Assembly (NCBI GenBank): GCA_031272245.1 | Contig: JAISUE010000045.1 | Span: 1-52,242 of the forward strand | Reading direction: 5' to 3' | Source: Bacteroidales bacterium | GTDB lineage: Bacteria > Bacteroidota > Bacteroidia > Bacteroidales > P3 | Length of the DNA stretch: 52,242 bases | Part shown: positions 7,238 through 15,814 of the stretch, in pieces | Position numbering within the stretch: the first letter of the stretch is position 1 | Layout of the letters: each line of letters opens with the position of its first letter | The notes under the pieces: generated by a model | Seen by the model: only the letters and a program-made list of their open reading frames with translations | Told to the model about the DNA's origin: nothing | The model's database searches: none | Position numbers and translations under genes: made by a program

Positions 7238-9055
7238 ATGGATAAAAATTGGGTACTTATTTCTAATTATGATAAAAAAAATGCTGAACAACTCGCTGAA
7301 CAACTTGCAGCCAATAAATGCAATAAACAAAGTAAAGAGTTTAATACATATATTATTATATCCAGTTTGCTTTGTCAGAGAGGAATAACTACTTATGAAG
7401 ATGCAAAAAACTTTTTCCGACCTCAATTACAGACTTTGTATGATCCATATCTTATGCAAGATATGCAAAAATCAGTAGAAAAAATAAATAAAGCTGTACA
7501 AAATAACGATAAAATTTTAGTTTATGGTGATTATGATGTTGATGGAACTTGTGCAGTGTCTTTAGTGTATTCTTATCTAAAAGATTTTTATCATGCAAAT
7601 GTTGATTTTTATATTCCAGACCGTTATCACGAAGGTTATGGAGTAAGTTTGCAGGCAATAGATTGGGCTTATGAGAAAAACTTCTCACTTATTATTTCAT
7701 TGGATTGCGGCATTAAGGCAGCAGAGCAAGTTGATTATGCGGCAGAGAAGGGTATAGATTTCATAATTTGTGACCATCATATTCCTGACAATAATATTCC
7801 CAAAGCCTATGCTATACTTGATCCTAAATGTTTAGATTCCAATTATCCTTATCAGGAATTGACAGGTTGTGGTATTGGTTTTAAGCTTATTCAGGCATTG
7901 CATGAAAAACGTAATGGTAAATTTGATGATTTATTACAGTATTTAGACCTCGTTACATTAAGTATTGCTGCTGATGTAGTACAGGTTACAGGGGAAAATC
8001 GTATACTTGCATATTATGGATTAGAGCAAATAAATACACATCCACGCAAAGGAATAGTAGCTTTGTTCTCTTATGCTAACATTATTAAATCGCAACATAG
8101 TCAAGTTTTATATTTTACAAAGAAAATAACTCTTACAGATTTGGTATTCACTATTTGTCCGCGTCTTAATGCTGCAGGGCGTATGAGAAGTGGAGAAATT
8201 GCAGTAAAAATTCTTACAGCTAATAATGATGATGAAGCAAAAGAAATAGCTCTGCAAATAAATGAATGTAATGAAGAACGGAGGCGATTGGATAAAGAGG
8301 CAACAGTAGAAGCTTTACAAATTTTATCTAAAAATGATATAGTTGAAAAAAAATCAAACGTACTTTATAAAGTTCCTGTAAAAAAAAACAATTCGGATGC
8401 TTGGCATAAAGGTGTAATAGGAATTGTTGCTTCGCGAGTTATAGAACAGTATTATAAGCCAACTATTGTGTTTACAAAAAGTGATGATTGTCTTGTTGGT
8501 TCAGCACGTTCTATAAATGATTTTGATATTCATCGTGCTATTTCAAAATGTAAAGATTTGCTTGTGCATTTTGGTGGACATAAGTCTGCAGCAGGTTTAA
8601 CAATTAAAGAAGAAAATTTTGAAGATTTTTCAAAGCGTTTTGAGCAGGCAGTCAGAGAAATTATGACAGAAAGCAGCGATGATAATTTTGTTCCGACAGA
8701 TAATGTTGATTTAGAGATTAATTTAAGTGATATAAACACAAAACTCATGAGACTTATCAAGCAATTTGAACCTTTCGGGATAGGAAATCCTGATCCGATT
8801 TTTCTAACTAAGTATTTGAGAGATGAAGGTAATGCAAAAAGAGTGAAAGAAAAACATTTGAAATTTAAAGTTGGGAGTATGCAATATCCAGCAGACCCTA
8901 TAGATGCGATAGCTTTTTCTCTTGGAGATAGATTGCCTGTTGTTCAAAATGGAGAGTTTGACATTTATTATAATTTAACCGAAAATACATTTCATGGAAA
9001 AACATCACTGCAATTAAATGTTAAGGAAATACGTCCCTGTGATAATAATAATTAA
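7238..9055 (+). CDS. recJ: Single-stranded-DNA-specific exonuclease RecJ
   Basis: A 605-residue 5'-3' ssDNA exonuclease of the DHH phosphoesterase superfamily, acting in RecF-pathway recombination, mismatch repair and base excision repair. Motif I is DYDVDGT (98-104), followed by SLDCGIK, the DHH motif itself (179-181, in ICDHHIPDN), the CPRLNAAGRM motif, and GGHKSAAGLTI of the DHHA1 domain. The C-terminal OB-fold region (from about 480) includes FEPFGIGNPDP. The length is that of a complete RecJ. It has its own promoter and ends at the strong bidirectional terminator at 9071-9107. Confidence 0.96.
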   Translation: MDKNWVLISNYDKKNAEQLAEQLAANKCNKQSKEFNTYIIISSLLCQRGITTYEDAKNFFRPQLQTLYDPYLMQDMQKSVEKINKAVQNNDKILVYGDYDVDGTCAVSLVYSYLKDFYHANVDFYIPDRYHEGYGVSLQAIDWAYEKNFSLIISLDCGIKAAEQVDYAAEKGIDFIICDHHIPDNNIPKAYAILDPKCLDSNYPYQELTGCGIGFKLIQALHEKRNGKFDDLLQYLDLVTLSIAADVVQVTGENRILAYYGLEQINTHPRKGIVALFSYANIIKSQHSQVLYFTKKITLTDLVFTICPRLNAAGRMRSGEIAVKILTANNDDEAKEIALQINECNEERRRLDKEATVEALQILSKNDIVEKKSNVLYKVPVKKNNSDAWHKGVIGIVASRVIEQYYKPTIVFTKSDDCLVGSARSINDFDIHRAISKCKDLLVHFGGHKSAAGLTIKEENFEDFSKRFEQAVREIMTESSDDNFVPTDNVDLEINLSDINTKLMRLIKQFEPFGIGNPDPIFLTKYLRDEGNAKRVKEKHLKFKVGSMQYPADPIDAIAFSLGDRLPVVQNGEFDIYYNLTENTFHGKTSLQLNVKEIRPCDNNN

Positions 9056-9070
9056 TGATTAAAATGATAA

Positions 9071-9107
9071 AAAAAAGTGCTGTTCTGAATTAGAACAGCA
9101 CTTTTTT
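9071..9107. terminator. Bidirectional terminator between recJ and the carboxyltransferase gene
   Basis: A perfect 16-bp inverted repeat (9071-9086 with 9092-9107, core GTGCTGTTCT / AGAACAGCAC) with a 5-nt loop. A-runs on one side and T-runs on the other allow termination of both convergent genes. Confidence 0.9.
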
Positions 9108-9124
9108 GGGTTGTAGCTTTTAAA

Positions 9125-10672
9125 TTAAAATGGCGGAATTCCATGTTTTTTGCATGGATTTGTCGCTATTTTGTTTTTTGATACCTCTAATGCGTGGCAT
9201 ATATAAGCACGTGTTTCATTTGGCTCTATTACAGAGTCAATGTATCCATAAGATGCTGCAACGTAAGGGTTAGCAAATTTTTGACGATATTCCTTAATTT
9301 TCTCTTGTCTAGTTTTAGCAGGATTATCACTTGCAGATATTTCATTTTTGAAAACTATGTTTGCTGCTCCTTCAGGTCCCATAACAGCTATTTCTGCAGT
9401 AGGCCAAGCAAAAACAAAATCAGCTTTTAAATGTGAAGAGCACATTGCTATGTAACCACCGCCATAAGCTTTACGCAAAATAACTGTTATTTTTGGAACA
9501 GTTGCTTCAGAATAGGCATATAAAATTTTTGCTCCATGACGAATGACTCCTGCATGTTCCTGATCAATACCCGGCAAATAACCCGGTAAATCTTCTAAAG
9601 TAACAAGTGGAATATTGAATGCATCGCAAAAACGTATGAATCGTGCAGCTTTATCTGATGAATTACAGTCCAAAACTCCAGCTAATGCAATAGGTTGATT
9701 TGCTACAATTCCAACAGTATTACCATCCATTCGTGCAAAACCAATGACTATGTTTGGAGCAAATAATTCCTGTACTTCCAAAAATTCAGAATCATCTACC
9801 AGACTTTTTATGATAAGGCGAATATCATACGGTTTAGATGCTTCTAATGGAAATATATCCTTAATTTTATAGTCTTTGGAATGAGGTTTTTTAGGTTCAA
9901 ATGCTTCAGCTTTCTTCGTATTGTTCCATGGAATGTATGTAAATAATGATTTAATTTGTTCAAAGCATTCATATTCACTTTCTGCAAAGAAATGAGCATT
10001 TCCTGATATTTCAGCATGAACCTTTGCTCCTCCTAAATTTTCCTGTGAAATTACTTCACCGAGTACAGTTTTTATTACTTCAGGTCCTGTTATGAACATT
10101 TTGGATATTTTATCTACTACAAAAACAAAATCTGTTAGAGCAGGAGAATAAACAGCCCCACCTGCACAAGGTCCTAATATAACTGATATTTGAGGAATGA
10201 CACCAGATGCCATAGTGTTCCGATAAAAAATATCTCCATATCCTGCAAGTGCATTAACTCCTTCTTGTATTCTTGCTCCACCGGAATCGTTTATTCCAAT
10301 AATAGGAGTTTTCAACATCATAGCATGGTCCATAATCTTGCAAATCTTTTTTGCGTGCATATAACCAAGTGAGCCGCCAGCGACTGTAAAGTCTTGTGCA
10401 TAAATACATACAGGATACCCATTTATAGAACCTGTACCTGTTACAACACCATCTCCGGGTAAAAATTTCTTATCCATATCAAAATCTTTACCTGCATGCT
10501 GAATAAACAAATCATATTCGTGAAAAGAATCTGGATCTAAAAGCTCAATGATACGCTCTCTTGCAGTTAGTTTTCCTGTTGATTTTTGCTTTTCAATTGC
10601 TTTAACACCACCACCTTGCAAAGCAAGTTTCATTCGTTGTTTAAGTTCTTGTGTTTTACTATTAATAGACAT
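9125..10672 (-). CDS. Acyl-CoA carboxylase beta subunit / methylmalonyl-CoA decarboxylase carboxyltransferase
   Basis: A 515-residue biotin-dependent carboxyltransferase of the PccB/MmdA group, moving CO2 between carboxybiotin and propionyl- or methylmalonyl-CoA. Hallmarks are KLTARERIIELLDPDSF, QDFTVAGGSLGYMHAKKI, GINDSGGARIQEGV and GPCAGGAVYSPALTDF in the first crotonase half, and ITLED-like LPGYLPGIDQEHAG, KAYGGGYIAM and PTAEIAVMGPEGA in the second. In anaerobic Bacteroidales this subunit commonly serves propionate formation by the succinate pathway; whether it decarboxylates (MmdA) or carboxylates (PccB) cannot be decided here because no biotin carrier or membrane beta subunit is adjacent. 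It is too long and lacks the zinc ribbon of AccD. It stands alone. Confidence 0.92.
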   Translation of the reverse strand: MSINSKTQELKQRMKLALQGGGVKAIEKQKSTGKLTARERIIELLDPDSFHEYDLFIQHAGKDFDMDKKFLPGDGVVTGTGSINGYPVCIYAQDFTVAGGSLGYMHAKKICKIMDHAMMLKTPIIGINDSGGARIQEGVNALAGYGDIFYRNTMASGVIPQISVILGPCAGGAVYSPALTDFVFVVDKISKMFITGPEVIKTVLGEVISQENLGGAKVHAEISGNAHFFAESEYECFEQIKSLFTYIPWNNTKKAEAFEPKKPHSKDYKIKDIFPLEASKPYDIRLIIKSLVDDSEFLEVQELFAPNIVIGFARMDGNTVGIVANQPIALAGVLDCNSSDKAARFIRFCDAFNIPLVTLEDLPGYLPGIDQEHAGVIRHGAKILYAYSEATVPKITVILRKAYGGGYIAMCSSHLKADFVFAWPTAEIAVMGPEGAANIVFKNEISASDNPAKTRQEKIKEYRQKFANPYVAASYGYIDSVIEPNETRAYICHALEVSKNKIATNPCKKHGIPPF

Positions 10673-10778
10673 AATTTATATTGTTTGATTAAACATTAAA
10701 ATTAACTTGCGAAGTTAGTAAAAAATAAAATAAGTTATTTTTCCTAATTATAATTTAGGGTATGTTTTTGTATTGAGA

Positions 10779-11597
10779 CTATAATATTTGTTGCCAAATA
10801 AATAATGACGAATAATGTTTTATTTCTTCTAAATCAAGTTTCTCTTCACTCAGTGCATATATACATGAACCTGTTCCAGTCATTGAAACAAATGTTGCTC
10901 CTTTATTGTACAGAAAATCTTTAAATATTTTAAGTTTAGGATATTTAGAAAAAACATAATATTCAAAATCATTCTTTAATATTGTTTTCCACGTTTTTAC
11001 ATCGTTTAAACATTTGTATTGAGTATCTGAACTGTAAGATTTAATGTTTGCATATGCTTCTGCTGTACTTACGCCTTCATTTATTTTTAATAACGAAATC
11101 CAATAACCTGATAAATCAATATCACAATCCTTAATAATGTCTCCTCTTCCAGAAATGTATTTAGGTTTTTCTTGCAAAAAAAATGCACAATCACTTCCAA
11201 GTTGCAGTGCATAATTATTAAGTTGATTATTTGTTAAATTTAGTGAGCAAACTCTGTTAATAAGTCTTAAAGTGAATGCCGCATCTGAACTGCCACCTCC
11301 TAAACCTGCTTGTGAAGGAATAATTTTATGTAAATGTATGTCAAGTGAAGGTAATAGAGGATAATCTTTTTTAAGCAAATAATATGCTTTCATTACTAAA
11401 TTATCATTTTGATTTTTTATGAAAACAGAGATTCCAGTTTGAAAAAATCTCGTTTTTTCTTTTCCATTTTCTCTTATTTCCAACACGTCTTTAAGTGGAA
11501 TAGGCATAAAAACAGATTCTATATTATGAAATCCGTCTTGGCGTTTACCGATTATGTTTAAACCAATGTTGATTTTAGCATTTGGAAAAAAAATCAT
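10779..11597 (-). CDS. ispE: 4-diphosphocytidyl-2-C-methyl-D-erythritol kinase
   Basis: A 272-residue GHMP kinase that phosphorylates CDP-methylerythritol in the non-mevalonate isoprenoid pathway. It shows the N-terminal FFPNAKINIGLNI, the ATP-binding glycine loop GLGGGSSDA (98-106) after PSQA, and the C-terminal MTGTGSCIYAL loop. The length is usual for IspE (about 280). The same pathway is represented in the window by ispG (35986-37176), with uppS (32348-33088) downstream in polyprenyl synthesis. A -7 element (11633-11640) lies 35 bp upstream of the ATG. Confidence 0.94.
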   Translation of the reverse strand: MIFFPNAKINIGLNIIGKRQDGFHNIESVFMPIPLKDVLEIRENGKEKTRFFQTGISVFIKNQNDNLVMKAYYLLKKDYPLLPSLDIHLHKIIPSQAGLGGGSSDAAFTLRLINRVCSLNLTNNQLNNYALQLGSDCAFFLQEKPKYISGRGDIIKDCDIDLSGYWISLLKINEGVSTAEAYANIKSYSSDTQYKCLNDVKTWKTILKNDFEYYVFSKYPKLKIFKDFLYNKGATFVSMTGTGSCIYALSEEKLDLEEIKHYSSLFIWQQIL

Positions 11598-11903
11598 ATT
11601 AATTCTATTGTTTCTATCCTATTTAATTGAAGCAAAAATACTTTTTTTTTGCGAATGTGTAAAATTTTTGAAAAGGTTTTCAAAATTTAATCTGCTTACT
11701 ATTTATACTAATGAATTATACAGGTTTGCAATTAAGAATTATTTGAAACAATAATTCCCTTATAACTTAATAAGTTATAAATTCAAATAAATGTTTGTAG
11801 TAATAATAATGTCACTACAAGAATGAAAATGATTTTATTTGGACAATAGTTACTTTACAAAAAATTTATATTAAAAATGAAGAAGGTAATGAACAACTGT
11901 ATT
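11598..11903. other. Intergenic gap: ispE promoter and two inverted repeats
   Basis: No gene seen. It holds the minus-strand -7 element TATTTTTG (11633-11640) for ispE. A near-perfect 21-bp palindrome with 10-bp arms around one base (11760-11780, core ATAACTTAATAAGTTAT) and a 7-bp stem with 12-nt loop (TTGTAGT 11795-11801, ACTACAA 11814-11820) follow. These lie between the PorP stop and the ispE promoter and may mark transcript end or a protein-binding site. Confidence 0.5.
11633..11640 (-). promoter_or_regulatory. -7 promoter element for ispE
   Basis: Minus strand TATTTTTG, 35 bp before the ispE ATG. Confidence 0.5.
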
Positions 11904-12950
11904 TTAAAATACAGGACAAGGGATTTTACTTAAACGTCTTGCCCTTTTATTTATATTAAAAGCATAATTCAACCAGATTTCAACCGCTCCGTAACTTTTA
12001 GATACGGGGGTCAACATACTTAAATTTATGTCGTATGAAATACCAATGTTAAGGTTATTATATGTGAATACACCTGTAAGAATTAGGGCATCTAACACAC
12101 GATAATACAATCCAGCAGCAAAGCTTTTTTCTTCGTAAAGCATTGGATTTAAATCAAGAATTATTTCGCTTCCAGCTACTACTTCTAAATTTGTATTTTG
12201 AAATTCGGCTATTATAATAGGCTTGAAAGCGTAAGTAGATGAAGATTCAAAGAAATATGTCGCATAAAAATTAGTTTTTAACGGAATGTTAGAATTGTTT
12301 GTTGCAAAATATGAAAAAGCAGGTTTGTTAATATGTGATAAAGACAGTCCGGATGATATAATTTGTCCATTATCAAAAGCTGTTTGCCAATGAAAACCAG
12401 CTGAAACATCATAAAAATAAAAAGAATTTAGCGGAATATTTTCCAAGTCACTTGGAGATGCTCCGAAGTCAGCGTTTGTAACATCGTAAGAATATGACTG
12501 ACGGTTACCTTTTACAGCAAACGAAAAGACATGTTTGTTTTGTTGACCAAATGATTTATAAAAAGCAACAGATAATCCAACATTACGAGAGCCATAACTT
12601 AATGAGCCGGCAACGTCAGAAATAAATTCCAAACCAAAAGATAATCCGGTTCCATTTTTGCTTTGATATAAATGACTTTCTGCAGTTAAAAGAAATGTGT
12701 TGTAGCCTTTTGACACGCTTGACCATTGATTTCTATAAACAGTTCCACATCTAAATTGTTCAGCAAAAAAACCTGTCAGGGCAGGATTTAAAAACAAAGG
12801 ATTAGCTTCCAATGACGAAAAACGAACATCTTGAGCTTGAACGTTGAAAGTGTAAATGCAAAATATTAAAAATAGCTTTAACGAATAAACAAAAGTTACC
12901 ACAGCAAAGCACTTCTTATTAAATAACCTGCTGCAACGCATAACTTTCAT
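11904..12950 (-). CDS. PorP/SprF family type IX secretion system protein
   Basis: A 348-residue outer-membrane protein of the PorP/SprF family, beta-barrel partners of the T9SS that attach or export particular cargo in Bacteroidetes. After a long basic N-terminus and a hydrophobic signal (ending FNVQAQ near 40) comes the family signature DVRFSSLEANPLFLNPALTG, then alternating aromatic beta strands (GTVYRNQWSSVSKGYNTFLL, GTGLSFGLEFISD, YDVSAGFHWQTAF). The last stretch has repeated strand patterns and a basic tail. The stop codon lies inside an 18-bp perfect palindrome (11897-11914). The gene follows a lipoprotein gene by 34 bp and is probably co-transcribed with it. No large T9SS cargo gene is adjacent, which is the usual PorP arrangement. 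Confidence 0.88.
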   Translation of the reverse strand: MKVMRCSRLFNKKCFAVVTFVYSLKLFLIFCIYTFNVQAQDVRFSSLEANPLFLNPALTGFFAEQFRCGTVYRNQWSSVSKGYNTFLLTAESHLYQSKNGTGLSFGLEFISDVAGSLSYGSRNVGLSVAFYKSFGQQNKHVFSFAVKGNRQSYSYDVTNADFGASPSDLENIPLNSFYFYDVSAGFHWQTAFDNGQIISSGLSLSHINKPAFSYFATNNSNIPLKTNFYATYFFESSSTYAFKPIIIAEFQNTNLEVVAGSEIILDLNPMLYEEKSFAAGLYYRVLDALILTGVFTYNNLNIGISYDINLSMLTPVSKSYGAVEIWLNYAFNINKRARRLSKIPCPVF

Positions 12951-12984
12951 TTTTTTATTTTTTGACCTTTAACTCATTGTCTGT

Positions 12985-13683
12985 TTATCGTAATTTTGCT
13001 TTAATAACTTGAACATCTTTTTCTATCAATTCTTTTATTTTCATGAGTCCGTCTTCTAAAGCTAATACTGCTGCTCTACGTTCAAATTCACGATAACCAT
13101 AATATGCAGCCATATATTGTTTAGATGAACCTCTCTCATTAAATTTTGCGACAAGATTATTTCTCAAATCATATATCTCTACGACAATTTCTAATTCTGT
13201 TCTATTAGAACACATAGGCATTCCACAAGCATTTAGAACGCCTACAGTAAATCCTGATAACCAACTCCATTTATAATTATTTTTAATGTAGGCATTACCT
13301 ATCCTAATTACAATATTTCCACTTTTTCGTGTTGAAATATCACATATATTACTTTTAACCTCTGTAACAAAAACATTCATAGCATCCTGTATGCGATTAT
13401 CACCAACATATAGTTTAGTTTTTTCAGTAACTTCGTATACAGCTTTTCCATAAGGAGTTTCTGTTAAACCATAAGGAGTTTCCAGATCATTACTTGGCTT
13501 AATTGAATAAGAGTTTGCTCCGTAAGCATTTTCAAATGATGGTTGGTCAAACCAAATGGTAAGTCTTGGCAACAGAGTCGTATTTTGATACTCCGGTATA
13601 AATATTTCTTGTTCTATAGTCTTGCAACCCATAAAACTAATTATAGATAAGACTAAAATAATGGACAGGTATATTCTTTTCAT
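12985..13683 (-). CDS. Hypothetical lipoprotein upstream of PorP
   Basis: Read from the ATG at 13683, this is a 232-residue protein with a lipoprotein signal (MKRIYLSIILVLSIISFMGC). A longer frame from 13737 exists but would begin upstream of the -7 element, so the internal start is preferred. The mature part is mixed alpha/beta. It includes GNIVIRIGNAYIKNNYKWSWLSGF, a cysteine pair in ACGMPMC, and a beta segment ELEIVVEIYDLRNNLV, ending in a long charged helix. I do not recognise a named family; the central WSWLSGFTVGVLNACGMP pattern followed by a beta pair suggests a small Bacteroidetes outer-membrane lipoprotein group. Its 34-bp distance to porP makes a functional link plausible but unproven. 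Confidence 0.75.
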   Translation of the reverse strand: MKRIYLSIILVLSIISFMGCKTIEQEIFIPEYQNTTLLPRLTIWFDQPSFENAYGANSYSIKPSNDLETPYGLTETPYGKAVYEVTEKTKLYVGDNRIQDAMNVFVTEVKSNICDISTRKSGNIVIRIGNAYIKNNYKWSWLSGFTVGVLNACGMPMCSNRTELEIVVEIYDLRNNLVAKFNERGSSKQYMAAYYGYREFERRAAVLALEDGLMKIKELIEKDVQVIKAKLR

Positions 13684-13708
13684 AATCAAATTATGTTTTT
13701 TTAGATTA

Positions 13709-13740
13709 CAAAAGTATATTTTTTTTCTTAAACACACAAA
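13709..13740 (-). promoter_or_regulatory. Full Bacteroidetes promoter for the lipoprotein-porP unit
   Basis: The minus strand carries TTTG (13737-13740) and TACTTTTG (13709-13716) separated by 20 bp, close to the TTTG-(19-21)-TAnnTTTG consensus. It places the transcript start close to the ATG at 13683 and helps to choose that start. Confidence 0.7.
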
Positions 13741-14011
13741 TATAAAGTAATTATTTAAAATGTTGAATACATAAATGATACAAGTTAGTAAACATGTCTC
13801 ACAATAAAATTTTACATATAAATCTTTATTTTTTGTCTGCTAAATCAAGATTTAATACTAAAAAATAGTGTTTTTTGACGTAGAAAATAAAGAAATTTTT
13901 GAATAGTGTAACTCAATGATTTAGAATTGAAAGGGAATGGATTTTATTCAATGCTGTACAGATAAAAATTAAAAAAATTTATGTTTAGATTTTTTGATAA
14001 AAATAATTATG

Positions 14012-14019
14012 TACATTTG
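14012..14019 (+). promoter_or_regulatory. -7 promoter element for atpA
   Basis: TACATTTG, 32 bp before the atpA ATG at 14052. A TTTG is present at 13993-13996 but with a short 15-bp spacer. Confidence 0.6.
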
Positions 14020-14051
14020 CATCTCATATTAAAACGAAAATTAGAAGTGAA

Positions 14052-15629
14052 ATGTCGGAAATAAAACCTTCAGAAGTTACAGCGATACTTCAAAAACAGT
14101 TATCTAATGCTAACCTTGAAACATCTTTGGAAGAGATTGGAACAGTACTTAATGTTGGAGATAGCATTGCACGAGTTTATGGTTTAACTAATGCTCAATC
14201 AGGCGAATTGGTTGAATTTGAAAATAACATTGAAGGCATTGTTCAAAATCTTGAGGAAGATAATGTTGGTGTAGTTATTCTTGGTGATAGCAATAGTATA
14301 AATGAGGGAGATATTGTTAAGAGAACAAAAAGAATTGTATCAATAAATGTTGGTGAGGGACTGCTTGGCAGAGTTATAAATACTATCGGTGAACCCATTG
14401 ACGGCAAAGGACAGATAGAAGGTAAAACTTATTCAATGCCTTTGGAAAGAAAAGCACCCGGCGTTATTTTCAGGCAGCCTGTAGAAGAACCTCTTCAAAC
14501 CGGTATAAAGGCTATAGACTCAATGATACCTATTGGAAGAGGACAGAGAGAGCTGATTATTGGTGACAGACAAACAGGAAAAACAGCTATTGCTATTGAT
14601 ACAATTATCAATCAAAAAGAATTTTACGATAAGGGAGAACCTGTATATTGTATTTATGTTGCTTGTGGGCAGAAAGGTTCAACAGTTGCCAACATTGTTC
14701 GTATTTTACAGCAAAAAGGAGCAATGGACTATACGATTGTTCTTGCTGCAACAGCTTCCGATTCAGCGGCGATGCAATTTTATGCACCCTTTGCAGGTGC
14801 TGCGATAGGTGAATTTTTTAGAGATACGGGACGTTCCGCTCTTGTTATCTATGATGATTTGAGCAAACAGGCTGTGGCTTATCGTGAAGTTTCTCTTTTG
14901 TTGCGAAGACCTCCAGGACGAGAAGCGTATCCGGGCGATGTTTTTTATCTTCATAGCAGATTACTTGAACGTGCTGCTAAAATAATAAGAGAAGACAGCG
15001 TAGCGAAAAATATGAATGACTTGCCTGAATCAATTAAAGATTTGGTTAAGGGAGGCGGTTCTCTCACTGCTTTGCCTATTATAGAAACACAGGCTGGAGA
15101 TGTGTCGGCTTACATTCCAACAAATGTCATTTCTATTACAGATGGTCAAATTTTCCTTGAAACCAATTTGTTTAATGCGGGCATTCGTCCAGCCATTAAT
15201 GTAGGTATTTCTGTCAGTCGTGTTGGAGGAAAGGCTCAAATAAAATCAATGAAAAAGATTTCCGGCACATTAAAACTTGATCAGGCACAATATAGAGAAT
15301 TGGAAGCTTTTGCAAAGTTTGGTTCTGACCTTGATAATGCAACAAAAATGGTATTGGAAAAAGGAAAACGTAATGTTGAAATACTGAAACAACCACAATA
15401 TTCACCAATGTCTGTTGAACATCAAATAGCAATAATTGCTTGCGGAACAAAAGGATGGTTGCAAAATGTTCCGATTGATAAAATAGGAAATTTTGAGCAG
15501 GAATATCTTTTCCGTTTAGATAATCAGTATAGAGAACTGCTTGCAGATTTGAAAGCAGGCAAACTTGATGATCAAATACTTGCAGCATTAAAACAAGTAG
15601 CATATGATATTAGTAGTAAATACAAATGA
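14052..15629 (+). CDS. atpA: F-type ATP synthase subunit alpha
   Basis: A 525-residue F1 alpha subunit, the non-catalytic nucleotide-binding subunit alternating with beta in the F1 head. It has the typical N-terminal beta barrel ([19 protein letters not shown]), the P-loop GDRQTGKT (171-178), [33 protein letters not shown] and the SVSRVGG segment carrying the arginine finger. The N-terminal [12 protein letters not shown] helix is intact. Nothing marks it as degenerate. It is alone: the upstream neighbour is divergent, and downstream come a terminator (15658-15692) and an oppositely oriented gene, so atpH, atpG and the other subunits are not adjacent. In most bacteria atpA lies between atpH and atpG. 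Confidence 0.96.
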   Translation: MSEIKPSEVTAILQKQLSNANLETSLEEIGTVLNVGDSIARVYGLTNAQSGELVEFENNIEGIVQNLEEDNVGVVILGDSNSINEGDIVKRTKRIVSINVGEGLLGRVINTIGEPIDGKGQIEGKTYSMPLERKAPGVIFRQPVEEPLQTGIKAIDSMIPIGRGQRELIIGDRQTGKTAIAIDTIINQKEFYDKGEPVYCIYVACGQKGSTVANIVRILQQKGAMDYTIVLAATASDSAAMQFYAPFAGAAIGEFFRDTGRSALVIYDDLSKQAVAYREVSLLLRRPPGREAYPGDVFYLHSRLLERAAKIIREDSVAKNMNDLPESIKDLVKGGGSLTALPIIETQAGDVSAYIPTNVISITDGQIFLETNLFNAGIRPAINVGISVSRVGGKAQIKSMKKISGTLKLDQAQYRELEAFAKFGSDLDNATKMVLEKGKRNVEILKQPQYSPMSVEHQIAIIACGTKGWLQNVPIDKIGNFEQEYLFRLDNQYRELLADLKAGKLDDQILAALKQVAYDISSKYK

Positions 15630-15657
15630 TAACATATTAATTAAAAATATATATTAG

Positions 15658-15692
15658 GAAAAGCGAAGTTAATAATATTAGCTTCGCTTTTC
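15658..15692 (+). terminator. Terminator after atpA
   Basis: A perfect 11-bp stem, GAAAAGCGAAG (15658-15668) with CTTCGCTTTTC (15682-15692), followed by a T-rich tail. It lies 28 bp after the atpA stop. With the promoter at 14012 it defines a monocistronic unit. Confidence 0.85.
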
Positions 15693-15814
15693 TTATATCA
15701 CAATTAAAACACTTCTATGGTTATTAAATGTTTCTTTGTTCAGTGAATAAATCAAAATATTGGCAGTATAAGTAAATAAATAATTTTAAATGTATGATTT
15801 TGATATTTGGATTC

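Larger units (their letters stand above)
13684..14051. other. Divergent intergenic region, lipoprotein gene and atpA
   Basis: A 368-bp AT-rich gap between divergent genes. It contains the lipoprotein promoter near 13709-13740 and the atpA -7 element at 14012-14019. I see no ORF, RNA or hairpin of note in between. Confidence 0.5.

Noticed and set aside
9125..10672. Acetyl-CoA carboxylase AccD
   Set aside because: The protein has both carboxyltransferase halves in one 515-residue chain and lacks the zinc ribbon of AccD; it belongs to the PccB/MmdA group.
11554..11754. A 66-codon plus-strand frame with hydrophobic residues overlapping the ispE start
   Set aside because: It lies antisense to the conserved N-terminus of IspE and in AT-rich promoter DNA; no promoter or family match.
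13684..13737. Upstream extension of the lipoprotein gene (start at 13737)
   Set aside because: The -7 element lies inside this extension, and the lipoprotein signal peptide begins at the ATG at 13683.
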